Positions 15,122-23,898 of a DNA stretch of 64,000 nt are shown here, one piece after another. The position numbers and the translations under genes were made by a program. The notes beneath the pieces are model-generated. The model was not told the origin of the DNA, did not search any database, and worked only from the letters and a program-made list of their open reading frames with translations. The first letter of the stretch is position 1. Each line of letters begins with the position of its first letter. This DNA is from Nannocystis punicea (GTDB lineage Bacteria; Myxococcota_A; Polyangia; Nannocystales; Nannocystaceae): NCBI RefSeq assembly GCF_026965555.1, contig NZ_CP114040.1, positions 4,960,001 to 5,024,000 on the forward strand, in the 5' to 3' direction.

Positions 15122-18100
15122 TCAGGTGGGCGCGCTGCCGTTGAACATCGCGCTCCACTGCGCGGGCCGGAGGATCGCCTGCGAGGCGAGGTACTGGTCG
15201 GCCTGGGCGATCAGCGGCGCGCCGGTGGGACCGAGCAGCTCGCCGCGGCGGCGGCGGGCGCAGGCGGCGTGCAATTGCATGTCGGCGGTGTCGAAGCTGG
15301 CGGCGGCGGCCTCGAGGCGGAGCAAGGCCTGCGGGATGTCGCCGTTCTGCGTGGCGATGCCGGCCCGGATCAGCGCGGCCATGGCGACCGAGTCGTGGCG
15401 CAGGGCCCGATCTTCTTCGAGCTGGGCGGCGTCGCGTTCGGCGGCGGCCAGCAGGACGCCGGCGTTGTGCGGCTGCTCGCGCGCGGCGGCGACGGCGGCG
15501 AGGCCCCGCGCGTGGAGGAACAGGTTCCGCTGGCCCTGCCAGCCGAGGATGTACGAGTTCTCGACGGCGACCCAGCTCTCTGCCAGGCGCTGCCAGGCGT
15601 TGCCGCCTTGCCCCTGATACAGGTCGCACGAGGTCTCGAGCAGCAGCGCGAGCATGTGCTGGAAGTGGAAGCCGTCCTTCGACCAGCGGCGCATCGCCCC
15701 GCGCACGCGGTCGCGGGCGCTGGAGATGTCGTCGGCGCCGAGCAGCGCGTAGGCGCTGTAGAGCGACGACCAGACCTCACCGCACAGGTCGCCGGCGTCC
15801 TCGGACTCGCGCAGCCAGGCGTGGGCGCGGTGGCCGAGCTCGGCCAACTCGCCGAGCATGAACAGGCCGCGCATCGTGCTCATGCGGGCGATGTCCAGCT
15901 CCCAGCCGATGCCGACGCAGCGGTCGAGCAGGAGCTGGGCGCCCTTCTCGTTGTGCTCGAGCGCGCGGCGCCAGCGGCCGAGGGAGACGTCGGCGATGGC
16001 GTCAATGATGTCGCACAGGCCGAGCAGGCGCGGGTCCGACAGCTGCTCGGCCAGCCGGCGCGCCTCCTTGAGCAGGGTGGTGCCGCGGCCGACGGCGTTG
16101 GCGGTGCCGCGGCTCATCACCATGGCGCCGACGCCGGCCAGCGAGAGGGCGATCCGCTGCGGCTCACCTGTCTGAAGGGCCAGGAGGAGGCCGCGCTGGA
16201 AGAAGCTGTAGCCGCGGATCGGGTCGACGAAGGCGAGGCCCACGGCGGCCGACAGGCACACGTCGAGGCGCAGCAGATCGGCCGGCGGGACCTGGTCCTC
16301 GCGCACGCTGACGAAGCCGAGCCCGCGTAGGCTGAGCTGGGTCGAACGTGTGATGATGGACATGTTCGCCCGGCCAGGTGTGGCCGGGTAGCCGAGGTCG
16401 ACCTCGACCAGCGCGGGGCGCAGCATCTGCACGCCCTGATCGATGTTGCCGCTGATGAGGAACTGCTCGCCGGCGCGGCGGCGCAGCTCGAGCGACTCGG
16501 CCGGCGTGGCGCCCTCGGCGGCGCTGGCGTAGACGGGGGCGGCCTCGGCGCTGCGGCCGGCTCGCACCAGCGCGTCGGCGCGGCGGCGCAGCAGGGCGCG
16601 GCGCTCGTCGTCGGGCAGGTCCTGCGCCCACGCGAGGGCGCGACCGTACAGCTGAGCGGCGCGGGAGAAGGCGAGGACGTCGCCGGCTCGATCGGCGGCG
16701 GCGACGGCGGCGGCGAACGCCTCCTCCAAGGCGCCGGCGGCGTGCAGGTGGTGCGCCAGCAGCTCGGGGTCGTCGGCGGACTGCGCGAGGGCGTCGGCGA
16801 GGGTGCGGTGCAGCTGGGCCAGGCGATCGGGGCCGAGCTGCGCGAGCACGGTGTCGCGGATCCGGTCGTGGTAGCACTCGACGGTGTCGCCGCCGCGGGT
16901 GGCCAGAGTGCGCAGGAGGTGGTGCGCCTGCAGCTCGCCGAGGACGGTGCGATCGGTGACGCCCGAGGCCGTGAACGCGAGGCTGGCGGGGATCGGCCGC
17001 CCGGCGACGGCGACGATCTCGAGCAGGCGCCGACCGGCGGCGCGCAGGCCGGCGAGGCGCGTGCGCACGACTGCGTCGAGCGAGACCTCGGCCGGGGCGG
17101 CGCCGCGGTGACCGGCGATGTGACGCGCGAGCTCCTCGACGAACAGCGGGTTGCCGCCCGACTCGGCGGCGATCCGGCGCGCGTCGGCGCGGGCGCTGTC
17201 GCTGTCGCGGCCGAGCCGGGCCAGCGCGAGCTCCTCCGCCTGATCCTGCGAGAGCGGCTCGACCAGGAGGTCGCGCACCAGCGCCTTGAGCTCGGGCCGC
17301 GCGCCGAGCCGCCGCAGCTCGCGGAGCATCGGCGCGTCGTCCTCGTCGATGCGATACGAGCCGATGAACAACATCGCCGGCGGATCGGGCGGCGACAGCA
17401 GCTCGGCCAGAAGGCGCGCGCTGTCTTCGTCGCCCCACTGCAGGTCGGCGATCCGCAGGACCAGCGGGCGGCGATCGGCGATCCGCGCCAGCAGCTCCTT
17501 GAGCCCGCGGAAGGCCCGCCGCCGCGCCTCCTGCGGATCGGGGGCGACGAAGTTGCGCTGCGGCAGATCGGCGACCACCGCCGCGCGCGCGAGCACCGGG
17601 AACAGCCGCGTGAGCTCGTGGATCTCGCGCGGCAAGAGGGCGGCGGCCTCCTCGTGCGGCAGGTGGCGGAGGTGCTGCGCGAGCGCGTCGAGGACGCTGT
17701 CGAAGGCCTTGAAGGGCACGCTCTCGCGCTCGTAGCAGCGGCCCTGGAGGACGAAGGCGCGGTCGCTGCGGCGCAGCTCGGCGATGAAGCGATCGATGAG
17801 CGCGGTCTTGCCGATGCCGGAGCGGCCGCGGACGTACACGCACACCGGCGAGCCGGTGAGCGCGAGCTGGAAGGCGTCGCGCATCGCCGACAACAGGTCG
17901 TCGCGGCCGACGAAGCGCGCGCCCGAGTCGGTCGGCCCGAGCGGGGCCTCGCCGAGCGCCTCGCGGATGTCGGCCCCGCCGAGCCGCACTGCCGGGTCGC
18001 GCTGCAACAGGCCCACGCACAGCTCGGCCAGCACCGGATCGACGTCGGGCACCAGCTGCGGCGGCGGGGTCGGGTCCTCGTGCTGCTTGGCGTGGAGGAT

Positions 18101-18808
18101 GAGGAGCGGCGGGCCGCTGAACGGCAGGCGACCGGTGAGCGCCTCGTAGAGCATGACGCCGACGGCGTACCAGTCGCTCGCGGGCGAGGCGGGGTTGCCC
18201 GCGGCCTGCTCCGGCGCCATCGTCGCCGGCGTGCCGAGCAGGCCGTCCTCGCCGCCCTCGGCGACGTCGTCGGCGGCCAGGCCGAAGTCGAGGATGACGA
18301 CCCGGCCGTCGCCGGTCACCAGCACGTTCGACGACTTGAGGTCGCGGTGCAGCTTGCCGGCGGCGTGCAGGGCGCTGACGCCGGCCGCGAGCTGCAGCAG
18401 GGCGGGCCGCAGGCGCTCGGGCGAGGGAGCGACGCCTGGCTTTTCGGACATGCCCTGACGGACATGCTCGACGAAGCTGACGCCGTCGACGAACTCCATG
18501 GTGATGAACCACTCGTCGTCGTGCGAGATCAGCTGGTGGAGGCTGACGAGGTTCGGGTGCGACAGGCCGGCGGCGCTGCGGAACTCGTTCTTGAGGCGGA
18601 ACAGCGCGCCGGGGTCGAGCTGGTGCAGGGTCTTGAGCGCGATGGTGCGGCCGCTGTCGCGGTCGACCGCGGCGTAGACGACGCCCATGCTGCCCGAGCC
18701 GACCCGACGCACCAGCTCGTATCGACCGAGCGGGCGCGGTAAGATGTCCTCAGGGACAGGTGGTGTCACCGGCAGCGAGGCGCGGGCCTGGGGCTCGTCG
18801 GAATTCAA
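15122..18808 (-). CDS. Ser/Thr protein kinase with AAA-type ATPase and TPR-like region
   Basis: A 1228-aa signalling protein. The kinase domain spans about residues 30-290: glycine loop RVGSGSMGVVY, Lys in IALKTL, catalytic HRDLKSSN, DFG in ILDFGLA, and GTPATMAPEQAAG. It is followed by an AAA_16-like ATPase with Walker A VRGRSGIGKTALI (about 330) and a Walker-B-like LRIADLQW. About 600 residues of helical, TPR-like repeats follow. This PknK-like architecture is common in myxobacteria, where ligand binding to the C-terminus is thought to control the kinase. Two palindromes lie in-frame: 18744-18760 in the N-terminal linker (VPEDILP) and 18449-18466 in a kinase loop (GMSEKPG). It is 13 bp downstream of the epimerase gene. 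Confidence 0.9.
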   Translation of the reverse strand: MNSDEPQARASLPVTPPVPEDILPRPLGRYELVRRVGSGSMGVVYAAVDRDSGRTIALKTLHQLDPGALFRLKNEFRSAAGLSHPNLVSLHQLISHDDEWFITMEFVDGVSFVEHVRQGMSEKPGVAPSPERLRPALLQLAAGVSALHAAGKLHRDLKSSNVLVTGDGRVVILDFGLAADDVAEGGEDGLLGTPATMAPEQAAGNPASPASDWYAVGVMLYEALTGRLPFSGPPLLILHAKQHEDPTPPPQLVPDVDPVLAELCVGLLQRDPAVRLGGADIREALGEAPLGPTDSGARFVGRDDLLSAMRDAFQLALTGSPVCVYVRGRSGIGKTALIDRFIAELRRSDRAFVLQGRCYERESVPFKAFDSVLDALAQHLRHLPHEEAAALLPREIHELTRLFPVLARAAVVADLPQRNFVAPDPQEARRRAFRGLKELLARIADRRPLVLRIADLQWGDEDSARLLAELLSPPDPPAMLFIGSYRIDEDDAPMLRELRRLGARPELKALVRDLLVEPLSQDQAEELALARLGRDSDSARADARRIAAESGGNPLFVEELARHIAGHRGAAPAEVSLDAVVRTRLAGLRAAGRRLLEIVAVAGRPIPASLAFTASGVTDRTVLGELQAHHLLRTLATRGGDTVECYHDRIRDTVLAQLGPDRLAQLHRTLADALAQSADDPELLAHHLHAAGALEEAFAAAVAAADRAGDVLAFSRAAQLYGRALAWAQDLPDDERRALLRRRADALVRAGRSAEAAPVYASAAEGATPAESLELRRRAGEQFLISGNIDQGVQMLRPALVEVDLGYPATPGRANMSIITRSTQLSLRGLGFVSVREDQVPPADLLRLDVCLSAAVGLAFVDPIRGYSFFQRGLLLALQTGEPQRIALSLAGVGAMVMSRGTANAVGRGTTLLKEARRLAEQLSDPRLLGLCDIIDAIADVSLGRWRRALEHNEKGAQLLLDRCVGIGWELDIARMSTMRGLFMLGELAELGHRAHAWLRESEDAGDLCGEVWSSLYSAYALLGADDISSARDRVRGAMRRWSKDGFHFQHMLALLLETSCDLYQGQGGNAWQRLAESWVAVENSYILGWQGQRNLFLHARGLAAVAAAREQPHNAGVLLAAAERDAAQLEEDRALRHDSVAMAALIRAGIATQNGDIPQALLRLEAAAASFDTADMQLHAACARRRRGELLGPTGAPLIAQADQYLASQAILRPAQWSAMFNGSAPT

Positions 18809-18821
18809 GGCGGAGTGCGGA

Positions 18822-19976
18822 TTATGCCACGCGCGCGGGCCCGAGGTCGCTGCCCGCGGGCAACGCCCCGGGCGGGACGCCGAGGCCGGGGCCGCAAAGC
18901 CGCGGCAGTTCGGGCGCGAGCCGCTCTTGACTCCCCGGCGGCATCGGGTCGTCCCGCGTGAGCATGTGGGCGTCGAGGTCGGCCTCGTCGGCGAGGCGGG
19001 CCAGGGCGGCGCCGGCCGCGAGCCCCACGCGGCTCTCGATCATGCAGCCGACCAGCACGCGCAGGCCGCTGTCCCGGGCCGCGGCGATCGTCGCCAGCGC
19101 CGGCGAGATCCCGCCGCACTTCATCAGCTTGACGTTGATTCCGGCGATCCGGCCCCGCAGCGCCGCCACGTCGTCAGGCCCCTGCACGTCCTCGTCGGCG
19201 TAGATCGGCAACGGCGAGTCGCGCGCGAGCGCCGCGAGGAGATCGGGCCGACCCGCAGGCAGCGGCTGTTCGAGCTGCTCGACCCCGAGATCGACCAACA
19301 GCGGAAGTAGAGCGCGCACGTCGTCCGGGGTCCAGCCGCCGTTGGCGTCGACCCGCAGGCGCGCCCGCGGAGCGGCGGCGGCGACCGCTCGCGCCGCCGC
19401 GCGGTCGAATTCGCGGCCGCGCCCGAGCTTGATCTTGAGCACCGGCAGGTGCGCGGCCGCGGCCGCGCGAGCCGCCATGGCCGGCAACTCGTCGAGAGCG
19501 ATCGTGTAAGAGGTGAGGCTCGCCCCCGATGTGGCCGAAAGGACATGGCGATCGAGACCTGCCCGATCGAGCACGTCCGGATCGGCCAGGAGCTCGGCCA
19601 GGGGGCGCTCGCGGGCGCGCGCGGCGGCGTCCCACAGGGCGGTGTCGACGGCGCAGCGAGCCGCGGAGTGATCGGGGGCGAGCTCGCGCATGCGCGCGGC
19701 GGCGGCTACGATCGCGCGCGGGTCGGCGAGGACTGCGGGCGCGAGCTCGGCCGCGATCGCCATGGCCAGAGGCGCGGCGGCGGCCGCCGACTGACCGAGG
19801 TAGCGCACCGGCGAGGCCTCGCCGAGGCCGCGGCGATCGGGGCCCTCCGGCGCCGCGCCGTCCGGGTCGCCCGGGTCGAGGCGCACGAGCAAGCTCGGCA
19901 GTTCGCTCACGGTCCCGCGCGACAGGCCGAACGGGTGGCGCAAGCGGAGCGTGACGAGGGCAGTGCGCAGGTCCAT
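18822..19976 (-). CDS. Dipeptide epimerase (enolase superfamily, Ala-Glu epimerase type)
   Basis: A 384-aa enzyme starting at the ATG at 19976 (MDLRTALVTLRL). Enolase-superfamily landmarks are in order: the capping domain, SLTSYTIALD (typical of L-Ala-D/L-Glu epimerases), catalytic LKIKLGRG (KxK), metal ligands RVDANGGW (Asp), EQPLP (Glu) and YADED (Asp), then VKLMKCGG carrying the opposing catalytic Lys. The usual role is epimerising murein-derived or other dipeptides. Exact specificity cannot be read. The kinase gene follows 13 bp downstream, so the two are probably cotranscribed. A palindrome remnant at 19529-19548 encodes RHVLSATS. Confidence 0.88.
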   Translation of the reverse strand: MDLRTALVTLRLRHPFGLSRGTVSELPSLLVRLDPGDPDGAAPEGPDRRGLGEASPVRYLGQSAAAAAPLAMAIAAELAPAVLADPRAIVAAAARMRELAPDHSAARCAVDTALWDAAARARERPLAELLADPDVLDRAGLDRHVLSATSGASLTSYTIALDELPAMAARAAAAAHLPVLKIKLGRGREFDRAAARAVAAAAPRARLRVDANGGWTPDDVRALLPLLVDLGVEQLEQPLPAGRPDLLAALARDSPLPIYADEDVQGPDDVAALRGRIAGINVKLMKCGGISPALATIAAARDSGLRVLVGCMIESRVGLAAGAALARLADEADLDAHMLTRDDPMPPGSQERLAPELPRLCGPGLGVPPGALPAGSDLGPARVA

Positions 19977-20028
19977 GCCGGCCCTCACGGTGTACCACCG
20001 CCGAGGCGCCATTGTATCGTGGCGCCCC

Positions 20029-21543
20029 ATGCCCAGTCGCCGCCCCGGAGGCTCGTCCCCCAGCGTCGCGTCCTCACGGCTGTTCGACCGCGAGTCGCCG
20101 CTCTCCTATGAGGAACGGCTCGAAGCCCTCATCCGCTCGGCGCTGCCGGACCAGGTGAAGCGGCTGTCGTTCGGCGCCGAGCTGGCCCGCGGAGGGATGG
20201 GCGCGGTGAGGCTCGCGTTCGACGAGGTGCTGCAGCGGCGGATGGCCGCCAAGACCATGCACGCGAAGACGTACGATCACCTGATCCTCGTGCACGGGTT
20301 CTTGCGCGAGGCCCAGGTGACCGGTCAGCTCGACCACCCCAACATCGTGCCGATCCACGAGCTCGGCCGCGACGAGCAGGGCCAGCTGTACTTCACGATG
20401 AAGCTGGTCGAGGGCCAGAGCCTCAAGGCCCTGATCGGCGGCGAGCCGGCGACCGACCACGAGCGCCTGTTCCAGCGCCTCGAGATCTTCGTCAAGGTGT
20501 GCGACGCGCTGTCGTTCGCCCATAGCCGCGGGGTGATCCACTGCGACATCAAGGCGGCCAACGTGATGGTCGGCGCCTACGGCCAGGTCTACCTGATGGA
20601 CTGGGGCGGGGCGCAGCTGCTGCCCCTTCAGCCAGGCGCGGACGAGGCCCAGTGGGTCCACGACGCCCTGCCGCCGCTGCCGCCGTCGGAGACCGACGGG
20701 CTGGTGTTCGGCACGCCGTCGTACATGTCGCCCGAGCAGGCCAACAGCCAGCCGCTCGACGAGCGGGCCGACGTGTTCTCGATGGGGGCGCTGCTCTACG
20801 AGGCGATGGTCGGGAAGCCGCCGTACCAGGCGCGGACGGCCATGGACGCGCTGATCCTGGCCCGCGAGGCGTGCATCGCCCCGCCCGACAGCCACGTCGC
20901 GGTGCCGTTCCCGCGGGAGCTGGTGCGCATCGTGACCCGGGCGCTGCGCCGCGACCCGGACGACCGCTACCCGAGCGTGGCGGCGCTGCAGGCCGACATC
21001 GTCCGCCTGCTGCGCGGCAGCGGCAGCTTCCAGACGGTCCGCTTCGCCGCCGGCGATCACGTCATCCGCGAGGGCGAGATCGGCGACGCCGCCTACATCG
21101 TCCTGGCCGGCAAGCTCGAGGTCTACAAGCTCGAGGCCGGGCACCACGTGTCGCTGCGCTGGCTCGGGCCGGGCGACGTGTTCGGCGAGACGTCGATCTT
21201 CGCCGCCTCGCGCCGGACCGCCAGCGTGCTGGTGGTCGAGGAGGCGACGCTGACCAAGATCACCAGCGATCTCATCGAGGAGGAGCTGACGTCGATGAAG
21301 CCGTGGATGGGCGCGTTCGTGCGCACTCTCGCGGCCCGCTTCGCCGGCATCGAGAGCCGCGCGCCGCGGCCGTCCCCCGCGGTCGAGCGCGCGCCCAGCT
21401 CGGTCGCGCCGCGCTCCGTCCCGCCGAGCCCGCCGCCGACCGCCTCCGGCGGCGAGAGCGTGATCATCGACATCGACGAGCCGCTCGACGAGAGCCTCGA
21501 CGGCAGCGACATGCACGCGACCCTGCTGGCCCGCCGCGACTGA
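20029..21543 (+). CDS. Ser/Thr protein kinase with C-terminal cyclic-nucleotide-binding domain
   Basis: A 504-aa protein from the ATG at 20029. The kinase domain covers about residues 45-320: ELARGGMGAVRL loop, Lys in MAAKTMH, HCDIKAANVM (HCD instead of HRD, a non-RD kinase), MDWGGA in place of DFG, and GTPSYMSPEQA. The CRP-like domain at about 325-440 shows GDHVIREGEIGDAAYIVLAG and the phosphate-binding cassette VFGETSIFAASRRTAS with its Arg. Residues 450-504 are a Pro/Ser-rich tail. It is convergent with the nucleotide cyclase gene at 21701-22927, so the cyclase product may directly control this kinase. Confidence 0.92.
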   Translation: MPSRRPGGSSPSVASSRLFDRESPLSYEERLEALIRSALPDQVKRLSFGAELARGGMGAVRLAFDEVLQRRMAAKTMHAKTYDHLILVHGFLREAQVTGQLDHPNIVPIHELGRDEQGQLYFTMKLVEGQSLKALIGGEPATDHERLFQRLEIFVKVCDALSFAHSRGVIHCDIKAANVMVGAYGQVYLMDWGGAQLLPLQPGADEAQWVHDALPPLPPSETDGLVFGTPSYMSPEQANSQPLDERADVFSMGALLYEAMVGKPPYQARTAMDALILAREACIAPPDSHVAVPFPRELVRIVTRALRRDPDDRYPSVAALQADIVRLLRGSGSFQTVRFAAGDHVIREGEIGDAAYIVLAGKLEVYKLEAGHHVSLRWLGPGDVFGETSIFAASRRTASVLVVEEATLTKITSDLIEEELTSMKPWMGAFVRTLAARFAGIESRAPRPSPAVERAPSSVAPRSVPPSPPPTASGGESVIIDIDEPLDESLDGSDMHATLLARRD

Positions 21544-21573
21544 TCAGGGGCCCCCGTCGGTGCTGGCGGAAGG

Positions 21574-21641
21574 GACATGCCCTGGGAGGCATGTTCCTTG
21601 AGACATGTTGAATTCGACATGTCGATCCGAGCATGTCCCAC
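21574..21641. repeat. Five-core 14-nt-phased CATG chain between convergent genes
   Basis: CATG occurs at 21576, 21590, 21604, 21618 and 21632, each exactly 14 nt after the last, with purine-rich left and pyrimidine-rich right flanks, so each unit approximates GGACATGTCC-N4. It is the clearest example of the phased form. It lies between the cNMP-binding kinase and cyclase genes. Confidence 0.9.
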
Positions 21642-21700
21642 AGCGAGAGTCGGCCGCGTCCGGAGCGCCGTCTCGCGGTGCCTTTCGGCAGCTCGCCGGC

Positions 21701-22927
21701 TCACCCTCTCGCGGGCAGGCCGTCGAGCAGCTCCTGCAGCGCGCGGGGCAGGGCGGTGAAGCGGACGACGACCCGGCCGGGTCCGGCGGCGACGACCTTG
21801 GCGTAGGCGTCGACGCCGGGCAGGGCGGCGAGCACGAGCTTGAGGTCGGCGCGCAGCGGCAGCGGGGCCGCGACCTGCAGCTCGGCGTTGTGCTGGTCGT
21901 CATGGGCGACCAGCAGCGCCGGCACCTCCTGGCCGCCGGTGTCCTTGCCCTCGAGCGCGGTGAACACCAGCGGCTGCGGCTGCGCCAGGATCCGCCGTGT
22001 GGCTGTCTCTTCGGCCATCTGGATGGCGAAGGTGCCGTCGACGCCGGTGACGTCGTGGATCGTGATCGGCTCGCGCACCCCCTTGGGCCGGACCTCGAAG
22101 CAGCCGCGGGTGTGCAGGCGGTCGCCGAGGGCCCGCGCGGCCGACTCCGAGATCAGCACCTGACCGCCGACGGTGTAGCTCTCGATCCGCGACGTCAGGT
22201 TGACGTGGCGGCCGACCACGCCGTACTTGGCGCGCTTGTTGGAGCCGATGTTGCCGACCACGACCTCGCCGGTGTGCACGCCGATGCCCATCTCGAGCGC
22301 GGGCAGGCCGTGCTCGGCCAGCTCGGCGTTGACGCGGCCCATGGCTCGCTGCATGGCGATCGCGCAGGCGACCGCGCGCTCGGGGTGGTCGTCCTGCGGC
22401 ACCGGGGCGCCGAACACCGCGAGGATGGCGTCGCCGATGAACTCGTTGATCGAGCCGCGGTACTCGCCGATCACGTCGGCCATGGCGCCGAGGTAGATGT
22501 TGAGGATCGCCACCACCTGCTCGGGGCCCAGGCCCTCGCACAGCGTGGAGAAGCCGCGCAGGTCGGAGATCAGGATCGTCAGCGTGCGTCGCTCGCCGCC
22601 GAGCTGGCGGCCCTCGGGCGAGGCGAGCAGGGTGTTGACGACCTCGTCGGTGACGTGACGGCCGAACACCTGGCGGATGAAGGTGTTGCGCAGCTCGAGC
22701 TCGACCACGAGCGCCTCGACCTGCTCGATCTTGACGGCCAGCTGCTCCTCGATCTCGTTGGCGTGCTCGAGCGTCGAGTCGTGCAGCAGCACCAGATCGT
22801 CGTGCTCGGCCTGCAGCGCGGCGACGGCGGCCACGAATTCGGCGCGCGCGGCCGGGTCGGCCAGGAGCTCGGCCGCGGCCTCGGGGTCGGCGAGCACTTG
22901 CCGCCAGCGCGGGTCTTCCGGGAGCAT
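21701..22927 (-). CDS. Class III adenylate/guanylate cyclase
   Basis: A 408-aa protein: an N-terminal helical, coiled-coil-like region (residues 1-85), the cyclase domain (about 95-275) and a C-terminal beta domain that may be PilZ-like. Metal-binding aspartates are in LISDLRGFSTL and EFIGDAILAVFG. The transition-state Asn/Arg are in VNLTSRIES. The position that is usually Lys in adenylate cyclases is Glu (INEFIGD), as in guanylate cyclases, while the second base-contact position is Gly (KYGVVGR), so the substrate is uncertain. It is the last gene of the six-gene switch operon, 13 bp after the STAS-like gene. An in-frame palindrome remnant lies at about 22003. Confidence 0.93.
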   Translation of the reverse strand: MLPEDPRWRQVLADPEAAAELLADPAARAEFVAAVAALQAEHDDLVLLHDSTLEHANEIEEQLAVKIEQVEALVVELELRNTFIRQVFGRHVTDEVVNTLLASPEGRQLGGERRTLTILISDLRGFSTLCEGLGPEQVVAILNIYLGAMADVIGEYRGSINEFIGDAILAVFGAPVPQDDHPERAVACAIAMQRAMGRVNAELAEHGLPALEMGIGVHTGEVVVGNIGSNKRAKYGVVGRHVNLTSRIESYTVGGQVLISESAARALGDRLHTRGCFEVRPKGVREPITIHDVTGVDGTFAIQMAEETATRRILAQPQPLVFTALEGKDTGGQEVPALLVAHDDQHNAELQVAAPLPLRADLKLVLAALPGVDAYAKVVAAGPGRVVVRFTALPRALQELLDGLPARG

Positions 22928-22940
22928 GCGGGCGGCCGGC

Positions 22941-23315
22941 TCAGTCGACTTGGATCACGATCGTCGGCAGGAACTTCTTGAGGTTGGGCAGCGACTTGCC
23001 CTGCCACGGGATGGTCGACGAGCCGTGCACCGTGATCTCGGTGTCGCCCTTCTTCCGCGCCGCGATGGCGAACTTGTACAGCAAGTTGATGCCCGAGCTG
23101 TTGAGGAACTGCAGCTCGGTCATGCGCAGGCCGAGCGACGGGCTGGCGAGGAGGACGCGGTCGAGCATGTCCTCGATCGGCTTGTACTCGCTGGTGCTGA
23201 GGCGGAGCACGCCCTCGAAGTGGACCGTGCGCGAGGGCGCGTCGAACCACACGCGATAGCCGGGGCCTTTGATGTCGGTGTCCGACCCGGAGGGTCGCGT
23301 AGTTGTGTCCGTCAT
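22941..23315 (-). CDS. STAS-like switch protein (slr1659-type)
   Basis: A 124-aa protein. The core has a beta strand (VHFEGVLRLS), then LRMTELQFLNSSGINLLYKFAIAA, which matches the STAS/anti-anti-sigma pattern in which a Ser of the (N/D)SSG turn is phosphorylated. Cyanobacterial slr1659-like proteins have the same layout. It starts inside the stop of the upstream HATPase-like gene (ATGA overlap at 23312-23315), a classic sign that the two partners are made in equal amounts. Inferred role: a phospho-switchable partner of that protein, dephosphorylated by the PP2C at 23899-26259 and possibly acting on the cyclase downstream. Confidence 0.75.
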   Translation of the reverse strand: MTDTTTRPSGSDTDIKGPGYRVWFDAPSRTVHFEGVLRLSTSEYKPIEDMLDRVLLASPSLGLRMTELQFLNSSGINLLYKFAIAARKKGDTEITVHGSSTIPWQGKSLPNLKKFLPTIVIQVD

Positions 23316-23875
23316 GACGATTTCACCTGTAGCCGGGCGGTGGTCTTGAGGAGCGCGTTGTCAGGATTGCCAGGGGCGGGGTCGAAGCGCCAGCCGAGCC
23401 GGGCCTTGTAGTCCGACAGCATGGTGAGAAACCCCAGGCCCGAGGTCGTGAGTTCGGGGTTGGCGGCGTTCTCCTCGACGCGCTGCATCAGGAGCTCCGC
23501 GGGATCGCCGTCGAGCAGCTCGGCGAATTTGACCCGCAGGCCGTCGACCGCGGCAGTGGCGATCTGGTTGCTGACGACGACCACGAACTCGCCGGCGTCG
23601 ACGCCCGCGTCGATGACGACGGTCCCGCCGGCGCAGAACTTGACCGCGTTCTCGATCAGCTCGTTGAGCACGTAGCCGACGCTGCCGACGAAGTCGCGCC
23701 GCTCGGCCTCCTCGGTGAGCCCGCCCTCGCCGACGTCGGCGAAGTACTCGGCGAAGAAGTCGGCCGCCACGCTGCATTGGTTCCACTTGACCGGGAACGC
23801 CCCGGGGTAGAACACCAGCGTGACGCGCGGTCCAGCGTCGGTGGGCTCTTTGTACTCGCCGATGATGCCGTCCAT
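23312..23875 (-). CDS. HATPase-like switch kinase/regulator (slr1658-type, DUF6272)
   Basis: A 187-aa protein starting at the ATG at 23875 (MDGIIGEYK). NELIENAVKFCAGG is an N-box of the GHKL ATPase fold used by anti-sigma kinases such as SpoIIAB/RsbW, and TTSGLGFLTMLSDY suits the later G-box region. Family knowledge (slr1658-like proteins) supports a role as kinase or binding partner of a STAS-like protein, and the very next gene overlaps it and encodes one. The DxGxG box is not obvious, so ATP binding is uncertain. Confidence 0.72.
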   Translation of the reverse strand: MDGIIGEYKEPTDAGPRVTLVFYPGAFPVKWNQCSVAADFFAEYFADVGEGGLTEEAERRDFVGSVGYVLNELIENAVKFCAGGTVVIDAGVDAGEFVVVVSNQIATAAVDGLRVKFAELLDGDPAELLMQRVEENAANPELTTSGLGFLTMLSDYKARLGWRFDPAPGNPDNALLKTTARLQVKSS

Positions 23876-23898
23876 ACTCTCCGTCCGCCTCGGGCGCC

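Noticed and set aside
16164..18512. 782-aa frame inside the large kinase gene
   Set aside because: Composed of Arg/Ala/Pro strings; the 1228-aa frame carries kinase and Walker motifs.
21574..21641. Match of GGACATGTCC to the p53 response half-site
   Set aside because: A coincidence of a 10-bp palindrome; bacteria have no p53.
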